DNA of 64,000 nt from Chitinimonas viridis (GTDB lineage: Bacteria > Pseudomonadota > Gammaproteobacteria > Burkholderiales > Chitinimonadaceae): assembly GCF_030409555.1 (NCBI RefSeq), contig NZ_JAUFPU010000007.1, positions 1 through 64,000 of the forward strand, written 5' to 3'. Both the position numbers and the translations under genes were made by a program. The notes beneath the pieces are model-generated. The model saw only the letters and a list, made by a program, of their open reading frames with translations. It had not been told where the DNA came from and ran no database searches. Shown here one piece after another: positions 7,038 through 16,469 of the stretch. Each line of letters starts with the position of its first letter. The stretch's first letter is position 1.

Positions 7038-9725
7038 TTAAAGCGCCTTCACCACCCATTTGAGGGTTGCGTCATCGGGGTGGGGGCGTATATCAAACCC
7101 CAGTTTCTTCATCAAACCCAGCATGGCCGTATTGGATCCCAGGATATCGCCCTCTATCGACGACAAACCAGTATCACGGGCGGCCTTGAATAGCGCCTCC
7201 ATCAATTGCACGCCCAGGCCCTTGCCCTGCCAACGATCAGCAATGGACACCGCAAACTCGCAACTGGCGGCATCGGGGTTGGCGGTATAGCGAGCCACGC
7301 CGGCGATGCGCTCACGGCCATCCTCCGTCACCGTGGCAGCCACAGCCATCTCGCGGGCGTAATCGAGCTGGGTAAAACGCACCAGCATGCCGGGCGACAA
7401 TTGCTTCAGCGTACTCATGAAACGGTTGAAGCGGCTCTCATCCGATAGCTCCACCCGAACAAAATACTGCAGCTCATCCGCATCTTCCGGCCGCACCGGG
7501 CGGAGCACACAGGCCATGCCGTCCTTCAACTGGCCGTGGGTGATCAGATGTGCCGGGTAGGGGTGCACCGCCATATGGCTATAACGGCGGAAGCCCGGCG
7601 GCAATGCCGCCACGACTATGCTGGCATCCACGGCAACCGCCCCGTGTTCATCCACCACGACCGGGTTCAGATCCAGCTCCACCATCTCCGGCAGCTCACA
7701 CACCATCTCGGACAAACGCAGCAGTATCTGCTTAACCGATTCGACATCGGCCGCCGGATGGTTGCGGAACGGCCCCAATGCCCTGGCCACCTTGGTGCGC
7801 TTGATCAGGTTGCCTGCAATCATGTCATTGAGCGGTGGCAAGGTCACCGCCACATCCTCGAATACATCCACCGTCAGTCCGCCAGAACCAAAGGCAATGA
7901 TGGGCCCGAACACCGCGTCACGCGCCACCCCCAGCATCAACTCCCGGCCATGGCGCTTGCCATGCATCTTCTGCACCACCAGCCCATGCACGCTGCCCGC
8001 CGGCAAGCGCTGCCGGGCGTAGGCCAGCATGGCCTCGGCATTATCGGCCACCTGCTCCAGCGAATTGAGATTGAGCAGCACGCCGTCGATATCGCTTTTA
8101 TGTATCAGGTTGTCGGCATCGATCTTCAAGGCCACCGGCAAGCCGATGCGGGCAGCAGCAGCCACCGCCTCCTCCGGCGTCGCCGCCGGCAGGGTGGGTG
8201 GATGGGGAATATGGAATGCATCGAGCACCACCAGCGACTCCGCCGTGGTCAACAGGCTGCGGCCTGCCGCCAGGGCGCCCGCTATCACCTGCCTGGCCTG
8301 TGCCACATGGGGCTCGCTACGGCTGCTGAGCGGGCCGGGGGTCTGCAGGCTCAGCTCCTGTATGTAATTCCAGGCCGCCAGGCTGGCAAACGCCTCCACC
8401 GCATGCTCGGGCGAGAAGAAGTACGCCATATGGGCCCGATCCAGCAACTTGCGGGACAAGGCGATCTTCTTGTCCCCCAGCCAGACCAGCATCAATAGCT
8501 TGTCGGTCTTGCGCCGCAGCGCGATCATCCGCTCAGCCGTGGCAAGATGATCCGTCCCCGCCTGCGGGGTCAGCACCACCAGTACGCCATCAACACTCGG
8601 GTCAGCCAGGCAGGCCTCGGCAGCTACCAGAAAGCGCTCTGGCGGCGCATCACCCAGAATATCCACCGGGTTATCGTGATTGCCTATGGGCGGCAGCGAT
8701 TGATCCAGGTAGGCCACCGTGGCCGCATCCAGCCTGGGCATCTCCACCCCCAGCTCGCGCGCCCTGTCCACCGCCATACGACCGGCGCCATAGCCATTGG
8801 AAATCACCGCCAGCCGGCGGCCGCGCGTGCGGTAGTTGGCCGCCAGCATGCGGATGGCGATGCTCATGTGCACCATGGTGGGCACCCGCAACACGCCTAC
8901 CCGGCGCAATGCGGCATCAAACGCATCGTCCCGCCCTATCAGCCGGTAAGAATGCGTACGGGCGGCATGGTCTGTCGGGTTGGGGTCACGTCCCACCTTG
9001 AGGCAGACCACCGGCTTCTGCCGGGCAGCGGCGCGCAGCGCGCTCATAAAGCCACGAGCCTCGCCTACATCCTCCAGGTACAGCAAAATGCCCCGTGTCT
9101 GGGAGTCCTGCGACAGAAAGTCCAGTATCTCGCCAAAGTTCACATCCGCCGCCGCCCCCATGGAGACCACGGCCGAGAAGCCCACCTCATGGGCTTCGGC
9201 CCAATCCAGAATGGCACTGGCCACCGAGCTGGACTGCGACACCAGGGCCAGATTGCCCGGCTTCACATGCCCCTGGTAGTTGGCAGCAATCAGCCCCTGC
9301 GATGGCCGCATCATGCCCAGCAGGTTGGGGCCCAAGAGGCGCACACCGTATTGCCGCGCCATGGCCACCGCCTCTTCCAGCAGGGCGCGATTGCTGGAAT
9401 CCACTGCCACAAAATCGCGCGACAGCACCAGCGCCATCTTCACACCACGCTCGCCGCACTCCCGCATCAACCCCGGCAGGGTGCGAGCCGACGTGGTGAT
9501 GACAGCCAGGTCTATCTCATCGACCGGCACCGCCGCGATGCGGTCGTACACCCGCTCGCCAAACACCGCGCCATGCCGCAGGTTCACACCAAACAGAGCG
9601 CCCTTGAAGGGTGCATCGAGCAGGTTGCGGAACACGCGGGCACCAACCGAATCCGTGGTTTCGGATGCACCGATCACCACGATATTGTTCGGCTGGAACA
9701 GCGGGCTGAGGTAATGCGCCTTCAT
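7038..9725 (-). CDS. Acetyl-CoA synthetase-like/GNAT fusion, Pat type
   Basis: This is a protein of about 895 residues joining an NDP-forming acyl-CoA synthetase-like region to a C-terminal GNAT acetyltransferase, the arrangement of the lysine acetyltransferase Pat/PatZ. In order: an N-terminal CoA-binding Rossmann domain (PNNIVVIGASETTDSVG), a succinyl-CoA-ligase-like domain, an ATP-grasp-like domain (about 490-700, PVALKIDADNLIHKSDIDGV), and GNAT (about 735-890) with the acetyl-CoA loop WQGKGLGVQLMEAL. Pat proteins acetylate acetyl-CoA synthetase and other enzymes. The frame is open to 9743; I prefer the ATG at 9725 because GGAGCG precedes it. Confidence 0.88.
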   Translation of the reverse strand: MKAHYLSPLFQPNNIVVIGASETTDSVGARVFRNLLDAPFKGALFGVNLRHGAVFGERVYDRIAAVPVDEIDLAVITTSARTLPGLMRECGERGVKMALVLSRDFVAVDSSNRALLEEAVAMARQYGVRLLGPNLLGMMRPSQGLIAANYQGHVKPGNLALVSQSSSVASAILDWAEAHEVGFSAVVSMGAAADVNFGEILDFLSQDSQTRGILLYLEDVGEARGFMSALRAAARQKPVVCLKVGRDPNPTDHAARTHSYRLIGRDDAFDAALRRVGVLRVPTMVHMSIAIRMLAANYRTRGRRLAVISNGYGAGRMAVDRARELGVEMPRLDAATVAYLDQSLPPIGNHDNPVDILGDAPPERFLVAAEACLADPSVDGVLVVLTPQAGTDHLATAERMIALRRKTDKLLMLVWLGDKKIALSRKLLDRAHMAYFFSPEHAVEAFASLAAWNYIQELSLQTPGPLSSRSEPHVAQARQVIAGALAAGRSLLTTAESLVVLDAFHIPHPPTLPAATPEEAVAAAARIGLPVALKIDADNLIHKSDIDGVLLNLNSLEQVADNAEAMLAYARQRLPAGSVHGLVVQKMHGKRHGRELMLGVARDAVFGPIIAFGSGGLTVDVFEDVAVTLPPLNDMIAGNLIKRTKVARALGPFRNHPAADVESVKQILLRLSEMVCELPEMVELDLNPVVVDEHGAVAVDASIVVAALPPGFRRYSHMAVHPYPAHLITHGQLKDGMACVLRPVRPEDADELQYFVRVELSDESRFNRFMSTLKQLSPGMLVRFTQLDYAREMAVAATVTEDGRERIAGVARYTANPDAASCEFAVSIADRWQGKGLGVQLMEALFKAARDTGLSSIEGDILGSNTAMLGLMKKLGFDIRPHPDDATLKWVVKAL

Positions 9726-9895
9726 TGCGGTCCAGCGCTCCATGGAGCCATCCCATCTCGTGTGGTTGTAGCGGGCAGTTACAGTGTAGCCGCTGCCCAG
9801 GCAAGGCTAGTGACGCTATCGCCGCCCAGCATGCAGCCCAGGCATGCCGCAGCGCTCCTGAACCTGCCTGCAGCCCCATCCTCTACAGACGGGCA

Positions 9896-10102
9896 TCAAG
9901 CCGGCACATCAAAGCCCGCAGCCTCTATGGCAGCGCGTATTGCAGCCACCGTGGCCTGCTGTGGCTCGAATACTACGGTCGCTTCCGCTTCCGCTAGGCG
10001 CACCTGTACGGCACTCACGCCAGCCACCGCCTTGACGGCGCGTTCCACCGAAGCCACGCAACCACCGCAGCTCATGCCTTCCACCTTGAATACCTGTTCC
10101 AT
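9896..10102 (-). CDS. Heavy-metal-associated domain protein, CopZ-like
   Basis: This 68-residue single-domain metallochaperone has the metal-binding loop GMSCGGC near the N-terminus, followed by the ferredoxin-like HMA fold (VERAVKAVAGVSAVQVRLAEAEATVVF). Such proteins bind Cu(I) through the two cysteines and pass it to P-type ATPases; no ATPase lies nearby. I chose the ATG at 10102, with AGGAG 6 bases upstream; a GTG one codon earlier is possible. The bufferin-type operon at 33087 is the other likely copper-related locus in the window. Confidence 0.88.
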   Translation of the reverse strand: MEQVFKVEGMSCGGCVASVERAVKAVAGVSAVQVRLAEAEATVVFEPQQATVAAIRAAIEAAGFDVPA

Positions 10103-10278
10103 CACTTGCTCCTTTGCCTATCGCTACGGACATGACCTGAGCACCAAGCCTATCACCACGCCGTCCCCTGCCATAGTGCAGCAATCTTCCGCGCACGTTG
10201 TGGTCAACAGAGCCGATACCGGGCGGGTATAATCCTTCCGCTGATTAAATCTCTCCTGCATTGAACCAAGGACAAACC

Positions 10279-10803
10279 ATGAATCTCGACCGCGTATCTG
10301 CTGGCAAGGACGTACCGAACGACTTCAACGTCGTCATCGAAATCCCCGCCAACGCTGCCCCCATCAAGTACGAACTGGACAAGGAAACCGGCGCCATGTT
10401 CGTGGACCGTTTCATGGGCACCGCCATGTTCTACCCATGCAACTATGGCTACGTGCCGCAGACCCTCAGCGAGGATGGCGACCCGGTCGACGTGCTGGTC
10501 GTCACCCCCTTCCCCCTCAGCCTGGGCGTGGTGGTGCGCTGCCGTCCGCTGGGCGTGCTGAAGATGGAAGACGAGGCCGGTATCGATGCCAAGCTGATCG
10601 CCGTGCCGGTGGACAAGCTCTGCCCCATGTACAAGGAGATCAAGTCCACCGGCGACCTGCCCCCGCTGCTGCTGGAACAGATCCGCCACTTCTTCGAGCA
10701 CTACAAGGACCTCGAAAAGGGCAAGTGGGTCAAGGTAACCGGCTGGGACGGCATCGAAGCCGCCCAGAAGGAACTGGTCGACGGCGTAGCGCGCTACAAG
10801 TAA
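10279..10803 (+). CDS. ppa: Inorganic pyrophosphatase
   Basis: This 174-residue family I soluble pyrophosphatase hydrolyses PPi to phosphate and pulls biosynthetic reactions forward. Metal-binding aspartates are in the signature DGDPVDVLV, with the upstream [25 protein letters not shown] and downstream [15 protein letters not shown] segments. The ATG at 10279 is preceded by AAGGA. An upstream ATG six codons earlier lacks a ribosome-binding site. A strong terminator follows. Confidence 0.97.
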   Translation: MNLDRVSAGKDVPNDFNVVIEIPANAAPIKYELDKETGAMFVDRFMGTAMFYPCNYGYVPQTLSEDGDPVDVLVVTPFPLSLGVVVRCRPLGVLKMEDEAGIDAKLIAVPVDKLCPMYKEIKSTGDLPPLLLEQIRHFFEHYKDLEKGKWVKVTGWDGIEAAQKELVDGVARYK

Positions 10804-10822
10804 GCCTGCTCAGTCACCGCCC

Positions 10823-10852
10823 AAAACGGCCGCCGCAAGCGGCCGTTTTTCA
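10823..10852 (+). terminator. Intrinsic terminator of ppa
   Basis: The GC stem AAACGGCCGC / GCGGCCGTTT is followed by a run of T. It starts 20 bases after the ppa stop and is a textbook rho-independent terminator. Confidence 0.85.
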
Positions 10853-11123
10853 TTTCCATTCATCCCCTTGATCGACAGCTCGTCGCATCGTACTGGCCCC
10901 CGCCCTTGCCTCTCTGGCATAAGAACCCGCGAAGAACCCAAGTCACTGATGGGCGGAACGGAACAGGCGTCAAGGAAACCCAGGCGCGGGACGTCAGTGC
11001 AGCCTGGGCCAACAGGCGCTCCCTGACTGAACCCATACCCAGCCCTCCCGCTGCGCTGGCGCTGGGTAGCCCACGAGCTGGCTTCGGCTTTTCAACTAAA
11101 AAGCTTACAACAGGGGACAACAC
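10853..11123. other. Intergenic region ppa-pepO with repeat copy 2
   Basis: This 270-base stretch has no gene I can support. It holds a minus-strand copy of the GTTGAAAAACCGAAGCC repeat (core 11080-11096). About 50 bases further along the same strand it has AGTCAGGGAGCGCC (minus strand, 11015-11028), which recurs exactly at 30978-30991 at a similar distance from that copy. The pepO promoter must lie here. Confidence 0.5.
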
Positions 11124-13133
11124 ATGCAACTGACCCGCCTCACCTGCGCACTCGCGCTGGCACTACCACTCAGTGCCCTTGGCGCACCCAAATCCGGCAT
11201 AGACCTGAGCAACTTCGATACCAGCATACGCATACAGGACAATCTCTATGCAGCGGTCAATGGCGGCTGGGAGAAAAAGACCGAGATCCCGGCCGACCGC
11301 ACCAGCTGGGGCGCCTTCCAGCAGTTGCGTGATCAGTCCGAACAGCAGGTACGCGGCATCATCGAAGCGGCCACCAAACAGGATGATGCCAACGCACGCC
11401 AGATCGCCGCACTGTATGGCAGCTTCATGGATCAAGCCCAGGTAGAGCAGCTGGGCAACAAACCACTCAAGCCACTGCTTGAGCAGATAGCCGCCATCAA
11501 AAACCAGGCTGGCCTGTTGACCGCGCTGGGACTATGGCAAAGCCGGGGCGTGCGCCTGCCGCTGCGTATCAGCGTCGATCAAGACAGCAAGGACGCCACC
11601 CGCTACCTGCTGGATATCCGCCAGGGCGGGCTAGGCCTGCCCGATCGCGACTATTACAGCGAGCCGGATGCGCGTATGGCCGCAGCGCGTGCCGCCTACA
11701 AGACCTATCTGCAGACCCTGCTCATGCTGGATGGCGAAACGGCCCAGGACGCCAGCACCAAGGCCGACGCAGTGATCGCCCTGGAGGGCAGGCTTGCACA
11801 CGCCCAGTGGAGCAAGGTCGACAATCGCGACCCCGAGAAAACCTACAACAAGCTTGACCGTGCCGGCCTCAAAGCCCTGGCGCCGCAGCTGGATTGGGAC
11901 GCCTTCCTGGCCGCAGCGGACGCCGCCCAGGCCACCGAGGCCAATATCAGCCAGCCGGGCTACATCAGCACCCTGGCCAAGCTGCTGCACAGCGAGCCGC
12001 TGCCGCTATGGCGGGACTACCTGCGCATCCGGGTGCTGGACGGCTACGCCCCCTATCTGTCCAGCCCGTTTGCCGACGCCAGCTTCCACTACCACGACCA
12101 GGCCATAGCCGGTGCCAAACAGCCACGACCACGCTGGAAACGTGGCGTGGAAATAGTGGAGAAGAACCTGGGTGAAGCCGTGGGCCAGCTCTATGTGGCG
12201 CAATACTTCCCGCCCCAGGCCAAGCAAAAGATGCAAACCCTGGTGGACAACCTGCTCAAGGCCTATGGCCAGAGCATAGACAAGCTGGAATGGATGAGCC
12301 CCGCCACCAAGCAGGCGGCCCAGGCCAAGCTGGCCAACTACACGGTCAAGATCGGCTACCCCAAGCGCTGGCGCGACTACAGCGGGCTGACCATCAAGCA
12401 CGATGACCTGCTGGGCAATGTGCTGCGCGGCCACCAGTTTGACTATGCCCGCGAACTTGCCCACCTGGGCCAGCCCATAGACCGCGAGGAATGGGGCATG
12501 ACGCCCCAGACGGTGAACGCCTATTACAACGCCTCCCTCAATGAGATCGTGTTCCCGGCGGCCATCCTGCAGGCCCCGTTCTTTGACGCCGAGGCTGACG
12601 ATGCGGTCAACTACGGCGGCATAGGCGCGGTCATCGGCCATGAGATCAGCCACGGTTTTGACGACGAAGGCAGCATGTTCAACGGCCAAGGCAACCTGCA
12701 GAATTGGTGGCAGGCCAGCGACAAGGCCGCCTTTGGCAAGCTGGCAGAGCGCATGGTGGCGCAATACAGCCAGTACCAACCCATAGCCGGCCGCTACGTC
12801 AACGGCAAACTGACGCTGGGCGAGAACATCGCCGATCTCTCCGGCCTGCAGATTGCCCACAAGGCCTATCTGCTCAGCCTGGACGGCAAGCCGGCACCTA
12901 CGCTGGACGGCTATACCGGCGAGCAGCGCTTCTTTATCGGTTTTGCCCAGGTCTGGCGTAACAAGACCCGCGAAGCCCGACTCCTGCAACAACTGACAAC
13001 AGGCCCGCATTCGCCCTCCACGCTGCGCCCCATCGGCGCCGCCGTCAACAGCGATGCCTTTATGGAGGCCTTCAACGTCAAGCAGGGCGACGGCATGTTC
13101 AAACCCACCAGCGAGCGCATACGCATCTGGTAG
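11124..13133 (+). CDS. pepO: M13-family zinc metallopeptidase
   Basis: This is a 669-residue neprilysin-type endopeptidase. An N-terminal signal peptide (about 1-20, ending SALGA) sends it to the periplasm, where M13 enzymes cleave small peptides. The zinc site is the HEISH motif (near residue 506), with the third ligand in ENIADLSG (near 566) and the substrate-binding segment VNAYYNASLNEIVFPAAILQ before it. The C-terminal NSDAFMEAF and final W are typical. The start ATG is preceded by GGGGACAACAC. Monocistronic, with its own terminator. Confidence 0.95.
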   Translation: MQLTRLTCALALALPLSALGAPKSGIDLSNFDTSIRIQDNLYAAVNGGWEKKTEIPADRTSWGAFQQLRDQSEQQVRGIIEAATKQDDANARQIAALYGSFMDQAQVEQLGNKPLKPLLEQIAAIKNQAGLLTALGLWQSRGVRLPLRISVDQDSKDATRYLLDIRQGGLGLPDRDYYSEPDARMAAARAAYKTYLQTLLMLDGETAQDASTKADAVIALEGRLAHAQWSKVDNRDPEKTYNKLDRAGLKALAPQLDWDAFLAAADAAQATEANISQPGYISTLAKLLHSEPLPLWRDYLRIRVLDGYAPYLSSPFADASFHYHDQAIAGAKQPRPRWKRGVEIVEKNLGEAVGQLYVAQYFPPQAKQKMQTLVDNLLKAYGQSIDKLEWMSPATKQAAQAKLANYTVKIGYPKRWRDYSGLTIKHDDLLGNVLRGHQFDYARELAHLGQPIDREEWGMTPQTVNAYYNASLNEIVFPAAILQAPFFDAEADDAVNYGGIGAVIGHEISHGFDDEGSMFNGQGNLQNWWQASDKAAFGKLAERMVAQYSQYQPIAGRYVNGKLTLGENIADLSGLQIAHKAYLLSLDGKPAPTLDGYTGEQRFFIGFAQVWRNKTREARLLQQLTTGPHSPSTLRPIGAAVNSDAFMEAFNVKQGDGMFKPTSERIRIW

Positions 13134-13151
13134 GACACCAACGCTTCTTGG

Positions 13152-13174
13152 GGCCGCGCAAGCGGCCTTTTTTT
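13152..13174 (+). terminator. Intrinsic terminator of the M13 peptidase
   Basis: GGCCGC-GCAA-GCGGCC is directly followed by a run of seven T, starting 18 bases after the stop codon. Confidence 0.9.
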
Positions 13175-13259
13175 GTTGGTCATGCCCCCCTTGTCCCACG
13201 CCCCACAAGCCGCTGCCCTTGCGCTATTCTGTGCTCCCCATCCGACACGGAAGACCGCC

Positions 13260-14294
13260 ATGCGCTACCAGCCACTGGGCAGCAGCCAACTCCAGGTCAG
13301 TGCCCTCTGCCTGGGTACCATGACCTTTGGTGAACAGAACACTGAGGCCGAGGCGCACGCCCAGCTGGACCTGGCCTATGAGCGCGGCATCAATTTCATT
13401 GATGTGGCCGAGATGTACCCTGTCCCCGCCCGGGCAGAAACCCAGGGGCTGAGCGAACGCTACCTCGGTACCTGGCTGGCACGGCAACCGCGCGACAAGC
13501 TGATCATTGCCACCAAGGTGGCCGGCCCTGGCCGAGGGCTGCAATGGCTGCGCTCACCCTTGCGTTGCGATGGCCCGCAGATTCAACAGGCCGTAGAGGC
13601 CAGCCTGCAGCGCCTGCGTACCGATTACATCGATCTTTACCAATTGCACTGGCCTGCCCGTAGCGTCCCGCTGTTTGGGGCCAGCCAGTACGAACCAGCC
13701 GATGAGCGCCACCAGCCCAGCCTGCACGAGCAACTGACTGCGCTGGGACGGCTGGTGGAACAGGGCAAGATACGCTATGTGGGCCTCTCCAACGAAACCC
13801 CCTGGGGTGTCTGCCAGTTCATCAAGCTGGCAGAGCAGCACGGCCTGCCCCGCGTCGCCAGCGTACAGAATGCCTTCAGCCTGGTGAACCGCAGCTTCGA
13901 GCAGGGCCTGGCCGAAGTCTGTCATCGCGAGCATGTGGGGCTGCTGGCCTATAGTGCGCTGGCCTTCGGCCACCTGAGTGGCAAATACCTGGATGACCCG
14001 CAGGCCGCCGGCCGTATCACCCGCTTTCCTGCTTTTGGCCAGCGCTATGGCAAGGAACAGCTCCCGCCTGCCGTCGCCGCCTATGTCGCGCTGGCCCGGG
14101 AGCATGGTCTCAAGCCTGCCCAGATGGCCCTGGCCTGGGCGCAGCACCGCTGGTATGTCAGCAGCACCATCATAGGCGCGACCCAATTGGGGCAGTTGGC
14201 CGAAAACCTGGACAGCACCGAACTGGTGTTGCCGCAGGCCGTGCTGGATGGAATAGAAGCTATCCACCGGCGCTACCCTAATCCTGCCCCTTAG
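13260..14294 (+). CDS. tas: NADP(H)-dependent aldo-keto reductase
   Basis: This is a 344-residue (beta/alpha)8 oxidoreductase of the Tas subfamily, matching E. coli Tas in length and in characteristic segments. MRYQPLGSSQLQVSALCLGTM is split here only by position: the N-terminal strand starts at residue 1 and CLGTMTFG lies near residue 20. Catalytic residues are D/Y in FIDVAEMYPV, K in IATKVAGPG and H in YQLHWPAR. The physiological substrate is uncertain. I chose the ATG at 13260; upstream in-frame codons run into the preceding terminator. It converges on the next gene with a four-base overlap. Confidence 0.92.
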   Translation: MRYQPLGSSQLQVSALCLGTMTFGEQNTEAEAHAQLDLAYERGINFIDVAEMYPVPARAETQGLSERYLGTWLARQPRDKLIIATKVAGPGRGLQWLRSPLRCDGPQIQQAVEASLQRLRTDYIDLYQLHWPARSVPLFGASQYEPADERHQPSLHEQLTALGRLVEQGKIRYVGLSNETPWGVCQFIKLAEQHGLPRVASVQNAFSLVNRSFEQGLAEVCHREHVGLLAYSALAFGHLSGKYLDDPQAAGRITRFPAFGQRYGKEQLPPAVAAYVALAREHGLKPAQMALAWAQHRWYVSSTIIGATQLGQLAENLDSTELVLPQAVLDGIEAIHRRYPNPAP

Positions 14295-15022
14295 AAGCTG
14301 GCGTAGCGCTGCTCGATGGCGGCGTAATCGCCCCGCTTGCGCAGGGCCGCCAGCGCCGCATCGAAGCGGTCTCGCTGGACGGCGTTGCGAAATCCCATGC
14401 GATAGTTGGTGGGGGCAAACAGTTCGTGCCAGGCCAGTGGCTTGCCCATGCCTGGCTGCCCTGCCATTTCATGCTTGAGATGGTACTGGATGATGCGCTT
14501 GTCACCGACGATGACATCCACCCGGCCACCCATCAGCTGCTGATTGCGCCGCAATTGCTGCGGCTCCTCGCGATACAGGGGGTTGGCCACGGTCATGGCC
14601 TGGAAATCCGGCCCCAGCAAGCTACGCGCCCGCTGGAATGAACTCACCGAGTAGCGGCCCAGATCCGCCACATTGCGCAGAACGATGCGCCGCTCGGCCA
14701 GCGTGACCGCGAAATTGTGATACCGGATATAAGGCTGGGAGTAGAACGCCTTGACCCCGCTTTGCTCGCCCGTGGTGGTCAATGCATCGATTCCGCCCTC
14801 CGCCAGCATCTGGTGCAGGCGCTCCTGCGGGGCAAAAAAGGGTTGCACCGTCAAACCCGCCTCCTGCGCCACCGCCACCACGATTTCATATTCCAGGCCG
14901 GTATTGCCGGTCTCGAAGATATAAGGGGGCTTGTAACTGCCAAAGCCCACCACCAGCGTCTCAGCCCAGGCTGCGGGCCCACCCGGCAGCACCAAGCCGA
15001 CAAGCAGCAACAACAATCGCAT
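14291..15022 (-). CDS. Periplasmic solute-binding protein, family 3
   Basis: This 243-residue protein has a signal peptide (about 1-20, ending AWAE) followed by a bilobal SBP_bac_3 fold: GFGSYKPPYIFETGNTGLEYEIV at the start of the mature part and a DVIVGDKRIIQY hinge segment. Family members usually bind amino acids, but no permease or ATPase gene is nearby, so it is an orphan. It is a paralogue of the gene immediately upstream (15047-15772), with matching motifs throughout. Last gene of the leftward pepP run. Confidence 0.85.
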   Translation of the reverse strand: MRLLLLLVGLVLPGGPAAWAETLVVGFGSYKPPYIFETGNTGLEYEIVVAVAQEAGLTVQPFFAPQERLHQMLAEGGIDALTTTGEQSGVKAFYSQPYIRYHNFAVTLAERRIVLRNVADLGRYSVSSFQRARSLLGPDFQAMTVANPLYREEPQQLRRNQQLMGGRVDVIVGDKRIIQYHLKHEMAGQPGMGKPLAWHELFAPTNYRMGFRNAVQRDRFDAALAALRKRGDYAAIEQRYASF

Positions 15023-15046
15023 GATGATCTCCTCCTGGCAGTCCCA

Positions 15047-15772
15047 TCAATAGCTGTCGTACTTCTTCTCGATGGCGAGGTATTCCCCGCTCTTGCGCAG
15101 CGCATCCAAGCCCGCATCAAAACGATCGCGTTGTTCAGCCAGCCTGAAGGCCACCTGGTAGGGCGTAGGGGGAAACAAGGTAAACCAGTTGACGGGTTGG
15201 CGGGTATCCACCACGTCCGATACTTCGCGATTGAAGTATTGAATGATGCGTCTGTCACCTACTACCACATCGATACGGCCCGAATACAGCAGGCGATTGC
15301 GAGCAATTTGCTGAGCCTCTTCCCGATACTGGGGATTGTTGGACGCCATGGCCTGGAACTCCGTGCCCAGCAGGGTGCGGGCGCGCTGGAAGGCGCTGAC
15401 CGAATAGCCCCCCAGATCCGCAATGCTGCGCAGATTGAGCTTGCGCGAGGCCAGCGCCACCGCCACATTGTGGTATTCGATGTACGGTTTGGAGTAATGA
15501 GCCGGCACGCCACTGCGGGTATTGGTTGTGGCAATGGCATCAATCTGGCTCATCTCCTGCATGCGATGCAGCCGTTCCATGGGTGCAAAAAAAGGTTCCA
15601 CTTCGAAACCTGCCGCCATGGCGGCCTGCACCACGATATCGTATTCCAGCCCGCGCTTTTCCTGCTCAAAGATGTATGGTGGCTTATGGGTCCCAAAGCC
15701 TATGCGCAATTTCTCCGCCGCGCAGGCGCACGACAGTAGGAACAAGCTGACAAGTAGCAAATGACGGATCAC
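15047..15772 (-). CDS. Periplasmic solute-binding protein, family 3 (paralogue)
   Basis: This 241-residue paralogue of the following gene starts with a short signal peptide (LLLVSLFLLSCACA). The cysteine in LLSCAC could make it a lipoprotein. The mature part begins GFGTHKPPYIFEQEKRGLEY, and it shares the VVGDRRIIQYF segment. The pair arose by tandem duplication. It overlaps the TonB-like gene by four bases (ATGA) and precedes its sister by 24 bases. The ligand is unknown, and orphan proteins of this type may serve sensing rather than transport. Confidence 0.85.
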   Translation of the reverse strand: MIRHLLLVSLFLLSCACAAEKLRIGFGTHKPPYIFEQEKRGLEYDIVVQAAMAAGFEVEPFFAPMERLHRMQEMSQIDAIATTNTRSGVPAHYSKPYIEYHNVAVALASRKLNLRSIADLGGYSVSAFQRARTLLGTEFQAMASNNPQYREEAQQIARNRLLYSGRIDVVVGDRRIIQYFNREVSDVVDTRQPVNWFTLFPPTPYQVAFRLAEQRDRFDAGLDALRKSGEYLAIEKKYDSY

Positions 15773-16452
15773 GGCTTGGGCGGCTCTATAACCTCAATCA
15801 TTTCTTTATAGCGCAAGGGCGTGGCATCGCAGCGGCCAAAACAGACTTCAATCTGCTTCAGATTGCGCACCCGCCGCCCCTCCAGCATGGCGGGCTGCCA
15901 TACCGCCCGACGAAAGGCACCGATGGCCAGGTTGTTGAGTATCTCGTCCGCCGTGGATTCCACCACCTCGACACGGTCGGTCACACCAAACTCATCGACA
16001 TAAACCGCCACCTTCACCCGCCCATCCAGCTTGGCATGTCCCATGTCCAAGGGCGTATCGACCCGCACTTCCACCAACGATTCCGCCGCGACATCCACCT
16101 CCTCGCTGGTGTACCAGGTGGTATCGCTAGTGCCGCCAAACACCGCTATGGCGCTGGGCAAGGATGACACCAAGGCTACCTCGACCGGCTCGGCTGCAGG
16201 CGTGGCTGGGGCTTCTAGCGTGGGTGGCGTTACGGGTGCCGCAGGCTGTGGTTCAGCCATACCGGGCTGCGTCGGCAAGGGCGCCGGCGGGGCGGGCTGA
16301 AGCGCCACCCTGGCCAGCTTGGGCTGCAGTGTCACATCCAGGGCCAGGGCATGGCGCCCCTGCCCTGTTACTGCTTCCGCCCCCAGCAGCGACAACAAGC
16401 TTGCATGCACCAGCGCAGAACCCGCCAAGGCATAGAAGAGTCGTCGCGGCAT
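15769..16452 (-). CDS. TonB C-terminal-like envelope protein
   Basis: This is a protein of about 227 residues with an N-terminal membrane anchor (residues 5-25) and a proline/alanine-rich periplasmic linker (about 55-95). Its C-terminal domain resembles the TonB C-terminus (LDGRVKVAVYVDEFGVTDRVEVVES...AFRRAVWQPAMLEGRRVR). TonB proteins transmit ion-motive force to outer-membrane receptors, but ExbB/ExbD are absent here, and a structural or chaperone-like role is equally possible. Start: an ATG at 16452, or a GTG two codons earlier at 16458; neither has a strong ribosome-binding site. It lies between dsbC and the binding proteins. Confidence 0.7.
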   Translation of the reverse strand: MPRRLFYALAGSALVHASLLSLLGAEAVTGQGRHALALDVTLQPKLARVALQPAPPAPLPTQPGMAEPQPAAPVTPPTLEAPATPAAEPVEVALVSSLPSAIAVFGGTSDTTWYTSEEVDVAAESLVEVRVDTPLDMGHAKLDGRVKVAVYVDEFGVTDRVEVVESTADEILNNLAIGAFRRAVWQPAMLEGRRVRNLKQIEVCFGRCDATPLRYKEMIEVIEPPKP

Positions 16453-16469
16453 GGGCACGGCAATACGGC

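Noticed and set aside
8547-10232. A 561-codon plus-strand frame opposite the Pat-like gene
   Set aside because: It runs across the Pat start, the CopZ-like gene and their gap, with no motif; it is an antisense frame.
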